Shown piece after piece: positions 25,900 through 34,452 of a stretch of DNA of 64,000 nt; within the stretch, counting starts at the first letter, position 1, and every line of letters starts with the position of its first letter. The notes under the pieces were generated by a model that had not been told where the DNA came from, ran no database searches, and saw nothing but the letters and a program-made list of their open reading frames with translations. The translations under genes were made by a program, and so were the position numbers. This DNA is from Micavibrio_C sp965231165 (lineage in GTDB: Bacteria; Pseudomonadota; Alphaproteobacteria; Micavibrionales; Micavibrionaceae): assembly GCA_965231165.1 (NCBI GenBank), contig OZ246421.1:1240001-1304000 (forward strand), written 5' to 3'.

Positions 25900-27933
25900 A
25901 TGAGCGATTCCGGTTCTTCGCAATTCCCGACGCGCCCGCCATCGGCGGCCTCAATCATTTTACCCGTCAAAGGCGAAGTGAAAGCGCAGATCATTGATGC
26001 AACCGGCAAACTGGCGCGGGTAGATACGCCACAGACCGTTATCGGTGAAGTATCCAAGGTCAATAAAGACGGCACCGTCGAAATCAAAACCGATCAGGGC
26101 ACATTGACATTAAAGCCACGCGAACGTGTCGTGCCCGCCGAGGGGCAACGTGTAGAAATTGATGTAGCTCCCGGCTCGCCGCCAAAACAGGCGACCTTGC
26201 GTCCCGCACCCATACAGACGCCGCACCCCACAACGCCGCCGCCGGATATCCCTGTGCGCCCCGCACCGACAGCGCAATTACCACAGCAAACAATCGATAA
26301 ACCCGTTACACGCCCCCCGCTCGATCAGACGACGCAAGCCAGCCTGAACCAGCAACAAGCACAGCGCCCGGACACCAAGCCCCTGCCGATGCAGACTGTG
26401 CCGCAGCCGCTGCCCGAGGATGCGATTGTACGCCTGACGCCGCTGCCGCCCGCACAGGCCAAGCAACTGGTTGACCAGATTATCCAGACGCTGCAGACAC
26501 GCATGCTGTCCTCGGCCTTCCTGTCAACGCAAGCCGTACAGAATACGATGGCACGGGAGTTGACCGCCATGGTGCCCGCCTTGCCGCGCTCAGCAATACA
26601 GAACATCGTGCAGCAGGCGACGGCCACGATCGCCGCCAAAACCCCGCTCACACATCTGAACGACACGGTGAACGTGACAACCGGTACGACAGCACTTACA
26701 CCCGCGCTACAGACAAACCGCAGCCCGGTTGAAAATTTCATGCGGCAAGTTCTGACACAAGGCACAATACCGACATTGCGCCCGTCACCTGCCCTTTCGG
26801 CGCAGATCATGATGCCACAAGCCAATACCACAACGCCGCTACCCTCAATGAATATTCCGGCGACGTCCCAGTTATCATTGATGCCCGTGACCCTGCCTGG
26901 CGCGACCGCTACACCCGTTACGACGTCCCCTGCCCTCAAACCCGGCATGTTCGTCGATGCGCGGATACAGAATTTCACACCTGTCACGGCAACGCTGACG
27001 CCTGTAGCCAAAGCCCCTGTTGCCCCCCTGATCCTGCAGCCCGCCGCAGCACCCGCGATGACGGCGCAGGTGGTGACCGTGACACCGCAGCAATTCCCTG
27101 TCATCTCACTGATGATGCCGGGTGCGAGCGATCCACAACTCTTTACGCTCAATTTCCCGGCGACAAATCTTATACCTGGTTCGTCCTTCACCGTATTGCC
27201 GCAGCAACCCCTGATGCCCTCTGCGATTCCTGCGACACCGCCCAGCGCGTTTGAATTGCTGAGCGGGTTCCGCTGGCCCGCATTCGATGAATTCATGGAT
27301 CTTGAAAATATCCCGTTCCCCGGTTCGCCTGCTACACAGACGCTGGCAAACATCCTGCCCCACCCGGCACAACCGGGGAAAATTCCGGCAGCGGCGCTGC
27401 TGTTTATTGCCGCCGTGAAGGCGGGCGATATCAATGCGTGGCTAGGGGACAAAAATGTCGAGTCCCTGCGCCGTATGGGCAAAGCGGAATTTGTCAGCCG
27501 CATGATGCGTGAATTTTCAGGCCTGAACAAACTGGCATCGGAACCTGTCACGCCGGAATGGCGCGGCATGTCGATCCCGATGTACGGCGAAGGTCAGGTT
27601 GATAAAATCCATCTATATTACCGTCATTCAAATCACGGCGATGATCGTGATCAGGAACAGTCCGAGAAAGGCAAAGGCACCCGTTTTATAATGGACCTGA
27701 ATTTAAGCCAGATGGGCGACGTGCAACTTGATGGCTATGTGCGCGGCAAGGTGGTTGATCTGGCAGTGCGCACCCAGCGCCCTTTCAGCACGGCGATGCG
27801 CCATGACATGACGCAACGTTATATTCGTGCGCTTGAAAGCGCGGGATTTGAGGGAGCGCTGATATTTCAGGCGCAGCCGGATAAATTCGTGAAAATCAGC
27901 CTGCGCCCCGACCTACTGAGCGCGTCCGTGTAG
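25900..27933 (+). CDS. FliK-like hook-length control domain protein
   Basis: 677 aa, mostly Pro/Thr/Ala-rich low-complexity sequence (residues 80-460). The N-terminus (VKAQIIDATGKLARVDTPQ..., DGTVEIKTDQGTLTLKPRERV) looks like a small beta domain. The last about 130 residues contain FIMDLNLSQMGDVQLDGYVRGKVVDLAVRTQRPFS and a helical end (MTQRYIRALESAGFEGALIFQ), resembling the FliK C-terminal domain that precedes its terminal helices. It sits directly after flhG and is convergent to fliJ-fliI. A genuine fliK end is already present at the left edge, so this is a second hook-length-control-like protein; assignment by layout and weak motif. Confidence 0.65.
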   Translation: MSDSGSSQFPTRPPSAASIILPVKGEVKAQIIDATGKLARVDTPQTVIGEVSKVNKDGTVEIKTDQGTLTLKPRERVVPAEGQRVEIDVAPGSPPKQATLRPAPIQTPHPTTPPPDIPVRPAPTAQLPQQTIDKPVTRPPLDQTTQASLNQQQAQRPDTKPLPMQTVPQPLPEDAIVRLTPLPPAQAKQLVDQIIQTLQTRMLSSAFLSTQAVQNTMARELTAMVPALPRSAIQNIVQQATATIAAKTPLTHLNDTVNVTTGTTALTPALQTNRSPVENFMRQVLTQGTIPTLRPSPALSAQIMMPQANTTTPLPSMNIPATSQLSLMPVTLPGATATPVTTSPALKPGMFVDARIQNFTPVTATLTPVAKAPVAPLILQPAAAPAMTAQVVTVTPQQFPVISLMMPGASDPQLFTLNFPATNLIPGSSFTVLPQQPLMPSAIPATPPSAFELLSGFRWPAFDEFMDLENIPFPGSPATQTLANILPHPAQPGKIPAAALLFIAAVKAGDINAWLGDKNVESLRRMGKAEFVSRMMREFSGLNKLASEPVTPEWRGMSIPMYGEGQVDKIHLYYRHSNHGDDRDQEQSEKGKGTRFIMDLNLSQMGDVQLDGYVRGKVVDLAVRTQRPFSTAMRHDMTQRYIRALESAGFEGALIFQAQPDKFVKISLRPDLLSASV

Positions 27934-27934
27934 A

Positions 27935-28369
27935 TTATTTTTCGTCTTCCAGCACCTTGCGGCGATATTGGTCGAGCGCGACCTCATCCAGTTGCGCATC
28001 TTCCTTTTTCTGGTGCTCTTTTTTCTCGCGCTTTTCACGATTGCTTTGCGTGATCTGAATTTTTTTCATGTCGGCAAACGCCGTGCGCATTTCTTCCTGG
28101 GCGGCTTCGATCCGGTTTTCTATTTTTTTGATGGCCGCCTGAAAAGCGGCGATTTTTTTTCGGGCACCCTCGGCATAACGTCCGTAATAGGTGATCGCTT
28201 CCGGGCGCTGCATTTCCTCAGCCAGTTTCTTTTCATGTGCCATCTGGTCCTGCACAGCCTTCTTCTGCCGTTCCAGGTTTTCTACCTCGCGGTATAACTG
28301 CGCCACGACGCGCTGTTTTTCTTCAACGGCATGTTTTCTTAAGCGTATCAGCGGATCAAGATCGGCCAT
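27935..28369 (-). CDS. fliJ: FliJ-like flagellar export chaperone
   Basis: 144 aa, almost entirely charged coiled coil (DPLIRLRKHAVEEKQRVVAQLYREVENLERQ...), starting MADLDPLIRLRKHAVEEK as FliJ proteins do. FliJ forms the stalk of the FliI ATPase ring. It follows fliI by 6 bp in the same direction. Sequence identity in this family is always low, so the call leans on coiled-coil character, length and position. Confidence 0.85.
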   Translation of the reverse strand: MADLDPLIRLRKHAVEEKQRVVAQLYREVENLERQKKAVQDQMAHEKKLAEEMQRPEAITYYGRYAEGARKKIAAFQAAIKKIENRIEAAQEEMRTAFADMKKIQITQSNREKREKKEHQKKEDAQLDEVALDQYRRKVLEDEK

Positions 28370-28375
28370 GGCCTA

Positions 28376-29707
28376 TCACCCCTTCATGCCGACGATCTGG
28401 CCCAACCGCGCAAAGCTATCGGCGATAGAGGTATTTTCCTCTTTATTCTGGGTCAGGAATTCCTCGATTAGCGGATAAAGGCGCAAGGCTTCATCGACCT
28501 TGGGATCGCTGCCCTTGCGGTAGGCGCCGAGGCGGATCAGTTCGGCCATATCTTCATAGGTGGTGATGATCTGTTTGGTGCGCTTGATGATCGCTCCACG
28601 TTCTTCGCTCACGGCCTTGGGCATTGAACGCGACACTGATTTCAGTACGTTGATCGCCGGGTAACGGCCCCGGTCGGCAATTTCGCGTTCCATCACGATG
28701 TGGCCATCGACGATACCGCGTACAGAATCCGATACCGGTTCGTTCTGATCATCGCCCTCGACAAGAACGGCGAACAGACCTGTAATTGACCCTTGTCCCG
28801 GCGCACCGGGTCCAGCGCGTTCCAGCAGGCGCGCCAGTTCACCGAAGGTGGTGGGTGGATAACCTTTGGACGTTGGCGGCTCACCTGCGCTCAAACCGAT
28901 TTCACGCTGCGCCATGGCAAAGCGCGTCAGTGAGTCGATCAGGCACAAAACCTGCTGCCCCTGATTGCGGAAATATTCAGCCGTGGCCAAGGTCATGTAA
29001 GCGGCCTGACGGCGCATCAGCGCCGGTTCATCACCGGTGGCGACAATTACAACAGAACGCTTCAGGCCTTCCGGCCCCAGATCGTCCTGAATGAATTCCT
29101 GCACTTCGCGGCCACGTTCACCGACAAGGCCGATCACGCTGACATCGGCGGCGGTATAGCGCGCCATCATCGACAGCAGCACCGATTTACCAACACCGGA
29201 ACCGGAGAAAATACCCATACGCTGGCCACGGCAGGTGGCGAGGAACGTGTTCACAGCACGTACGCCGAGGTCGAGCTGCTGGCCCATGCGCTGGCGACTG
29301 TGCGGCGGCGGCGGTTTGTTGCGCAAGGGAATTGGATGCCCGCCCTGCGGCAGCGGCCCCAGACCGTCGATAGGCTGACCCATCGCATTGATAACGCGCC
29401 CGAGCCAGCGTTCATCCGGTGTAATCACCGGCTGGGTGCGCTGGATCATCGCCGGACAACCGAGCGTTACGCCTTCAAGCGAGCCAAAAGGCATCAGCAG
29501 CGCATGATTGTCGCGAAACCCCACGACCTCGCAGGGGATAATCAGGTCGCGACGCGGCTTTAGGTGGACATGGGAACCGATAGATACCTCTTGCCCAAAC
29601 CCGGCCATTTCCACCAGCAAACCCAATACCTTCGTCACCCGGCCATAGACTTCATAGTCGGGGATGAGGGAGATGGCGGCTTCAGCTTGTTCGGACAGAC
29701 GATCCAT
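28376..29707 (-). CDS. fliI: Flagellum-specific ATPase FliI
   Basis: 443 aa, F1-beta-like ATPase that energises or unfolds export substrates. P-loop GSGVGKSVLL near residue 168, family stretch GLVGERGREVQEFIQDDLG, Walker B region VLCLIDSLTRFAMAQREIGL, and SKGYPPTTFGELARLLERAG are all typical of FliI/HrcN. No clear Shine-Dalgarno; a CATAAT hexamer lies 6 nt before the ATG on the minus strand, so a leaderless start is possible. It is divergent from the ELM1-like pair. Confidence 0.95.
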   Translation of the reverse strand: MDRLSEQAEAAISLIPDYEVYGRVTKVLGLLVEMAGFGQEVSIGSHVHLKPRRDLIIPCEVVGFRDNHALLMPFGSLEGVTLGCPAMIQRTQPVITPDERWLGRVINAMGQPIDGLGPLPQGGHPIPLRNKPPPPHSRQRMGQQLDLGVRAVNTFLATCRGQRMGIFSGSGVGKSVLLSMMARYTAADVSVIGLVGERGREVQEFIQDDLGPEGLKRSVVIVATGDEPALMRRQAAYMTLATAEYFRNQGQQVLCLIDSLTRFAMAQREIGLSAGEPPTSKGYPPTTFGELARLLERAGPGAPGQGSITGLFAVLVEGDDQNEPVSDSVRGIVDGHIVMEREIADRGRYPAINVLKSVSRSMPKAVSEERGAIIKRTKQIITTYEDMAELIRLGAYRKGSDPKVDEALRLYPLIEEFLTQNKEENTSIADSFARLGQIVGMKG

Positions 29708-29831
29708 ATAGTCATTATGGCACAGTTCCCGCGCCCGGACAGGCCTGATTTTCTGCGGTTTTGAGCTAAATTTGCACCTCCGGCCATTTTCGACTATAAA
29801 TTTTCATAATAATAAACAAAGGCAAAAGAAC

Positions 29832-30902
29832 ATGGCCCACGACAGCGCTGACGAGAAACTGCAGAACACCCCGCCCTTCCGGTGCAATCCGGACGGGATC
29901 GTGCGCGTCTGGGCCTATATCGGCACCGACGATCCGACACGCGGCGCCAGCCATGGCGCTGTGGCGCTGGCCCGGCTTGTGGCGAAAAAACTGAACACGC
30001 AGATGCTATATGTCGATGAAGCGATGCTTGAGAGATCCTTCCCGAACACGAGGCCGCTCAGCGCCCAACTGGAAAAATTACTCGCCCGCGAGGGGCAGCC
30101 GGACATTCTGATCGGACAGACGAGCGAGCAACTCACATTGAAGACCCCCGCCACGCCCACATTCCTGATTGATACCATTATGACGACGATGGCCATCAAC
30201 CTGTACCACGATGGCATAATGGCCGAGGTTGTTCCCCATCACGTCACACCGGATGTCTTGCACAAAGCCGGACAGGCGTTTCAGGCGCGGCATCCAGAAC
30301 TGAAACACCCTCTGACAGCCATTTTCGCCAACACGATCGACCCTACGCCCGCCAGTATCGGAATGCTGGCCGAGTCCTGCCTGAAGACAGGCGGCAGTTA
30401 TTATTTCTGCCCTTCGACCAGAAGAACCGCGAGGATCTCTTATGATTCCCTGACCGATACGTTTGCACAGCTTGTGAATGACGATGTGTATGTAGCAGCG
30501 ATTGACGATGTAAGAACAGGGTATAATCCTTATCTCGGTCTGCTGGATCAGGCGGATCATGTCATCGTACTTGGTGAATCTCGTTCCATCGTTTCCGAAG
30601 CGGTCACCCATGGCCGTCCGGTTCATGTGGACTGGCGATCCGACAGACCTGAATGCCCTACCGAGCAGCATTATGCCGCCCTCGAACAGACAGGCTACGT
30701 GAAATATATATATGAGCAAAATTCGGCGGCAGCGCTGGATAGCACGTATCTGCCGCCGCTTAACTCCACGGAAGCCATTGCCGATCATATCGTCCAGGAA
30801 TTTGACCGCGCCGCCCGTCTGCGTACGCTACGCCCTGACATGATGGGTCTGCAAAACCCGTGCATGCAACCCATCAGCACCGGACAAAAACCAGTAATAT
30901 GA
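29832..30902 (+). CDS. ELM1-like (GT-B fold) protein, copy 1
   Basis: 356 aa from the ATG at 29832 (MAHDSADEK). The C-terminal half carries NPYLGLLDQADHVIVLGESRSIVSEAVTHGRPVHV, matching the nucleotide-sugar-binding-like end of the mitochondrial-fission ELM1 family (NPY-G-L--AD--I-T-DS-SM-SEA---G-PV). The N-terminus (DGIVRVWAYIGTDDPTRGASHGAVALARLVAKKL) fits a family first strand with a modified motif. Bacterial members are of uncertain function and often lie near envelope sugar genes. The next gene is its paralogue, overlapping by ATGA. Substrate unknown. Confidence 0.65.
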   Translation: MAHDSADEKLQNTPPFRCNPDGIVRVWAYIGTDDPTRGASHGAVALARLVAKKLNTQMLYVDEAMLERSFPNTRPLSAQLEKLLAREGQPDILIGQTSEQLTLKTPATPTFLIDTIMTTMAINLYHDGIMAEVVPHHVTPDVLHKAGQAFQARHPELKHPLTAIFANTIDPTPASIGMLAESCLKTGGSYYFCPSTRRTARISYDSLTDTFAQLVNDDVYVAAIDDVRTGYNPYLGLLDQADHVIVLGESRSIVSEAVTHGRPVHVDWRSDRPECPTEQHYAALEQTGYVKYIYEQNSAAALDSTYLPPLNSTEAIADHIVQEFDRAARLRTLRPDMMGLQNPCMQPISTGQKPVI

Positions 30903-31981
30903 TACCTGACCTATTGGAAAATACTCAGCCCTACCGCTGTAATCCCGATGGGATCGTGCGGGTCTGGGCCTATATAGGCGATGACGATCCCCTGCGCGGG
31001 GAAAGCCGCGGTGCCACCGGATTGGCGAAACGTGTTGCGGAAAAATTGAACGGGCAAATGCTGTATGTCGATCAGGACATGCTGGATGAAGCTTTCCCCA
31101 ATACGAAATCGATGGTCCTGCAATTGAAACAATTGCTGGCCCGTGACGGGACACCCGATATCGTTATCGGCCACAACTCAAAACAATTGACGCGTTATAC
31201 GGAAGCCGATCCCACCTTCCTGATTGATACAATATTGACCCTCATGGCAGAAAAACTGCCAGACAATGACACCCTGAACGCTCTTGTTCCCCATCATTTG
31301 ACAGCCACCGATCTCAAACAACACGGAGAGGCCTTTAAAGCGCATCATGCCCATATAAAACGCCCCATAACTGCCATTTTGCTGGCAGAAATCGATGCCG
31401 ATGACAATGTGGCAACCATCATTGATGATCACTGCCTGGCCGATGGGGCAGGAACACTTTATTTTTGTCCCCGATGGAGCACGAGTCAAGAAACATACGA
31501 AGCAATCGTATCGGAGCTGCAATTTATTCTTAAACAACGCGGGCTAAGTAAAAAATTTAATATTTTTGCACCTTCGTTGGACTGTGTACGGAACCAATAT
31601 AATCCCTATATCGGATTGCTGGACCAATCCGATCATGTTGTTCTAATCGGCCAATCTCAATCCATGATTTCTGAGTCCATTATAAGCGGGCACCCCGTCC
31701 ATTTTCATCTTCAGTCAATAGGGGAACTGATTGATGGCTGGAACGAAGACAAGTACAAGGAATTGGAAAAACACGGCTATATCCGTTATCTGAAAAACCA
31801 CGAACCAAACACACAGTTGGACAGCACACGCCTGCCCCCCATCGATATCACCGGAAAAATCGCTGATTATATCGCGCATGATTTTGACCGCGCCGCGCGC
31901 ATCCGTACACGCCGCCCGACCATGATGGCCATGCAAAATCCGTTTTGCCTTTCCATCGCACCCCATAAAAGCCCATTTTAA
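30899..31981 (+). CDS. ELM1-like (GT-B fold) protein, copy 2
   Basis: 360 aa; the ATG overlaps the stop of copy 1 (ATGA), so I choose this start over an upstream one within copy 1. Both copies share FRCNPDGIVRVWAYIG-like openings, QMLYVD--ML---FPNT, FLIDTI, NPY-GLLDQ(A/S)DHV and a tail RAAR-RT-RP-MM--QNP. Identity is clear throughout but the middle has drifted, indicating an old tandem duplication with both copies retained. Copy 2 is AT-richer. They may act as a heterodimer; that is inference from coupling. Confidence 0.65.
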   Translation: MIPDLLENTQPYRCNPDGIVRVWAYIGDDDPLRGESRGATGLAKRVAEKLNGQMLYVDQDMLDEAFPNTKSMVLQLKQLLARDGTPDIVIGHNSKQLTRYTEADPTFLIDTILTLMAEKLPDNDTLNALVPHHLTATDLKQHGEAFKAHHAHIKRPITAILLAEIDADDNVATIIDDHCLADGAGTLYFCPRWSTSQETYEAIVSELQFILKQRGLSKKFNIFAPSLDCVRNQYNPYIGLLDQSDHVVLIGQSQSMISESIISGHPVHFHLQSIGELIDGWNEDKYKELEKHGYIRYLKNHEPNTQLDSTRLPPIDITGKIADYIAHDFDRAARIRTRRPTMMAMQNPFCLSIAPHKSPF

Positions 31982-32099
31982 GTCGCAGATTTCTCCTCAA
32001 AATAATCTGAAACGGGCCGGGAACACATCCGCCTGACGCACGTTGGTAACCGTGAACTCGGTTTTGAGCAATCACGCCTTCAGAACGAGGAGAGAAATT

Positions 32100-32540
32100 A
32101 TGAGATATCCGTTATACGCCCAGCTTCTGACGATAATATTGGGGACAGTCATTGTGCTGTCTGCGCATTCTGCCGCCGCTGATACTTTAGGGGGCTATGG
32201 GTATTCCATGGGCGGTCGGACGGGCGTGAGCGCGCCCATCGGCAACACACAAGTCAGAACCAGCACAGGCGCACTGGCTGATCCTGCCAGAAACCCGGAC
32301 ACCATCGCACGTTACAATTACCACCGTGATTCATACGAAAGAAGCATGCGCGATCAGTACGCGGTGCAAAGCAACCGTGAGGTCGGAGTCAATCCCTATT
32401 TCAGCGACGAAGACGTGCTGATGATGGAGATGGGCGCAGATCTGGGCGACATAAATCCGGCCTCCGGTGAATTATCCGTTACACCGCCCGCGGCACGTGT
32501 CATGGGCGGCATACAGCATGGTCGTTCCTATAACGATTAG
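32100..32540 (+). CDS. Hypothetical secreted protein
   Basis: 146 aa from the ATG preceded by GAGGAGAG. Sec signal: MRYPLYAQLLTIILGTVIVLSAHSAAA with a likely cut after AAA. The mature part is polar and Gly/Asn-rich (GGYGYSMGGRTGVSAPIG) with an acidic patch (SDEDVLMMEMGADLGD). No family recognised. It leads a run of three small exported proteins. Confidence 0.65.
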   Translation: MRYPLYAQLLTIILGTVIVLSAHSAAADTLGGYGYSMGGRTGVSAPIGNTQVRTSTGALADPARNPDTIARYNYHRDSYERSMRDQYAVQSNREVGVNPYFSDEDVLMMEMGADLGDINPASGELSVTPPAARVMGGIQHGRSYND

Positions 32541-32611
32541 GCAAACCACACACTCACCTTTCGATCTGTATTGTTGCTTTTTTGAGTAACCACAATGAAA
32601 GGAGTAATCAA

Positions 32612-32992
32612 ATGAAAAACTTGAAACTTTTTGCGCTTGCCCTGCTATCTTTGGCAGCGATGGGCGCTCCGGCCATGGCCAACGACGAATATATGCGTAG
32701 TACCAACGATCCCTATCAGCCGATTGTCCGTTATAGCGATACCATGTATCTGCCAAGCCAAGACGTCATGAGACTCCAGCGGGCGCTGCACGGTAGCGGC
32801 TATAACTCCGGTCCGGTTGACGGCATTGTCGGCCCGATTACGCGCAACGCCGTGAAAAATTATCAGGAAGATTACGACCTGATTGGCGAGGGCGCCATTA
32901 ACGAGCGTACATTGAAAGCGCTCGAAGTGAAGCCCCGTCTGCCATACAATGATACTCACCGCCCTGCCCAGTCTATTCAGAACATGAACTAG
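32612..32992 (+). CDS. Secreted peptidoglycan-binding domain protein, copy 1
   Basis: 126 aa from the ATG with AAAGGAG upstream. Signal peptide MKNLKLFALALLSLAAMGAPAMA. The mature protein is a single PG_binding_1 domain: VMRLQRALHGSGYNSGPVDGIVGPITRNAVKNYQ, then a helix and LIGEGAINERTLKAL. Such domains normally accompany a wall hydrolase; here none is attached. Its close paralogue follows after a terminator, so the two are separately transcribed. Probable cell-wall-associated accessory protein. Confidence 0.85.
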   Translation: MKNLKLFALALLSLAAMGAPAMANDEYMRSTNDPYQPIVRYSDTMYLPSQDVMRLQRALHGSGYNSGPVDGIVGPITRNAVKNYQEDYDLIGEGAINERTLKALEVKPRLPYNDTHRPAQSIQNMN

Positions 32993-33013
32993 AAAGCGAG
33001 CCAACTTCATATC

Positions 33014-33051
33014 TACAGGCGAAGCCGTTACGGTTCCGCCTGTATTTTTTT
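33014..33051 (+). terminator. Intrinsic terminator between the two peptidoglycan-binding genes
   Basis: TACAGGCG pairs with CGCCTGTA, extended inward by imperfect pairing, followed by a seven-T run. Confidence 0.85.
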
Positions 33052-33136
33052 AAAAAACATCCATACTTTATTAACACTCCTCGCTTATCCTCGGGAAACT
33101 TGATTTATAAGTGACCATAACCTCAGGAGAAATAGT

Positions 33137-33508
33137 ATGAAAAATCTTAGATTGTTTGCACTGGCCGCCTTGCTGACGACGGCAATTATGTCGTCCCCTG
33201 CCAAGGCCAATGACGAATATTACCGCAGCGCCAGCGATCCCATGCAAGCAACCGCGCACTACAGCGACACCATGAAAATGAACAGCCATGACATTGCCAA
33301 TATGCAGCGCGCCCTTCACAAAGCCGGGTACAATGCAGGCCCGGTTGACGGTGTCGTCGGTCATCGCACACGCAGCGCCGTAAAGCGTTATCAGGAAGAT
33401 TTCGATCTGATCGGCGAAGGCGCGATCAATGATCGCACCCTGAAATCACTCAAAGTGAAAATGTCACGCGACTACAGCAAATTCCGCCCTGCCCGCACCT
33501 ATAACTAG
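33137..33508 (+). CDS. Secreted peptidoglycan-binding domain protein, copy 2
   Basis: 123 aa. Signal peptide MKNLRLFALAALLTTAIMSSPAKA, then NDEYYRSASDPMQ as in copy 1 (NDEYMRSTNDPYQ). PG_binding_1 core: NMQRALHKAGYNAGPVDGVVGHRTRSAVKRYQEDFDLIGEGAINDRTLKSL. The two copies share signal, core and length but differ in the C-terminal tail. CAGGAG precedes the start. Followed by its own hairpin. Confidence 0.85.
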   Translation: MKNLRLFALAALLTTAIMSSPAKANDEYYRSASDPMQATAHYSDTMKMNSHDIANMQRALHKAGYNAGPVDGVVGHRTRSAVKRYQEDFDLIGEGAINDRTLKSLKVKMSRDYSKFRPARTYN

Positions 33509-33535
33509 GAACAGCGCAAAGGCTTACATATTTTG

Positions 33536-33569
33536 CGGGCGGGATTTTACGGTCCCGCCCGTAATCTTT
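33536..33569. terminator. Hairpin after peptidoglycan-binding copy 2
   Basis: CGGGCGGGA and TCCCGCCCG, 9-bp perfect stem, 8-nt loop; only a weak T-rich tail (AATCTTT) follows. It lies between two convergent genes. Confidence 0.65.
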
Positions 33570-34326
33570 ATGAGAATTTGTGCTGCGGTAATACGGAGGG
33601 GATAAGAACGCAGCCCTGATATTTATAATTTGGATGAACTTCCTGCGTGACGGGATCAGTAATAACGCGCCCCGCATGATCGAGATTTGTCACATAACCG
33701 TGCCCTGTCTTATGCGAACAACTGCCGTCCCGGTCATAGCGGACAAAATGAAAATCCTCCATCATGCCTGTAATAGGATGATCCCGAACAAGAAGCGCCG
33801 TCAGATAATAACCTGCTGGTGGCTGATCGCGGTTGGGGTCTCCCGCGAAAAAAGAAATCCCGTCTTCTGCCAAGCCATCAAACAATAGCGAAAGATTACC
33901 GTTCAGAGGCACAGTCGCCCTCTTGCCCATTTCGGCAAGATATCCCGGCGTTAACTTCGATCCCGGTGCAAAGCCTTCGCGGATATTCAGGGCATAGGCG
34001 TAGCAATTCGTGGAGAGTACGGTTGAATTCAGGAAGACCATCAGATCCTGCCGCATCGTGCGGGCTTCTTGTTGCGTCGTGCAGGCCAGTTTGCTGACCA
34101 TACTATCGGTATATTCCGACAACATGCGCGCGATATGCGGGCTTAACATTTCATAGCGCAGCGCCCTGGCCGCGCATTCGAGTGTATCTCTATGGCGTGT
34201 TATCGCAGCGTCAAACTGCCCCAGAGAGCGGTCATTCCACATTTGTGGTTCGTATTTCGGCGCCCACGGGTTGGCGCGGGCCTGAAACAGGGTCGAAAGG
34301 TCAGGATTGCCTTTATTAATTTTCAT
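33568..34326 (-). CDS. Putative papain-like cysteine-enzyme-fold protein
   Basis: 252 aa, no signal peptide. The C-terminal half holds an ordered set NCYAYALN (Cys108), DFHFVRYDRDGSCSHKTG (His193, SHK at 204) and VTNLDHAGRVITDP (Asn214), the order Cys-His-Asn expected for a papain or NlpC-like active site. Similar phrases ('FH-YR-D--G-WSHK-G---V-N-D--G--I-DP') recur in unclassified bacterial and phage proteins as I recall, but no named family is assigned. The N-terminal 100 residues are helical. A consensus leaderless promoter lies immediately before the ATG. Confidence 0.55.
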   Translation of the reverse strand: MKINKGNPDLSTLFQARANPWAPKYEPQMWNDRSLGQFDAAITRHRDTLECAARALRYEMLSPHIARMLSEYTDSMVSKLACTTQQEARTMRQDLMVFLNSTVLSTNCYAYALNIREGFAPGSKLTPGYLAEMGKRATVPLNGNLSLLFDGLAEDGISFFAGDPNRDQPPAGYYLTALLVRDHPITGMMEDFHFVRYDRDGSCSHKTGHGYVTNLDHAGRVITDPVTQEVHPNYKYQGCVLIPSVLPQHKFS

Positions 34327-34333
34327 AATACTT

Positions 34334-34363
34334 TATATAAGATCTGTCGTCAGGTTCTGTCAA
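34334..34363 (-). promoter_or_regulatory. Consensus promoter predicting a leaderless mRNA for the papain-like gene
   Basis: Read on the minus strand: TTGACA (34363-34358), 18-nt spacer, TATATA (34339-34334), 7 nt, then ATG at 34326. Both hexamers are at or near consensus and there is no Shine-Dalgarno, so transcription should begin at or within a base of the start codon. Confidence 0.6.
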
Positions 34364-34422
34364 ATAAATAATTGAAAAAACAGGGTTTTTCTAAAACAAT
34401 TTGTCGGCTTGTTCAGAATTTG

Positions 34423-34452
34423 TTAATATTAATATTAATAAAGTTTAATTAA
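34423..34452. promoter_or_regulatory. TTAA cluster upstream of ctrA
   Basis: Five TTAA tetramers occur in 30 bp (34423, 34429, 34435, 34445, 34449), about 75-105 bp before ctrA. CtrA binds TTAA-N7-TTAA; no pair here has exactly that spacing (offsets 10 and 12 occur, 11 does not). Autoregulation is plausible but the sites are non-ideal. Confidence 0.35.

Noticed and set aside
26325..27569. 414-aa antisense frame opposite the FliK-like gene
   Set aside because: Produced by the Pro/Thr-rich codon pattern of the sense strand; no family features.
34423..34452. Canonical CtrA box TTAA-N7-TTAA before ctrA
   Set aside because: None of the five TTAA tetramers has the required offset of 11; kept only as a loose cluster.
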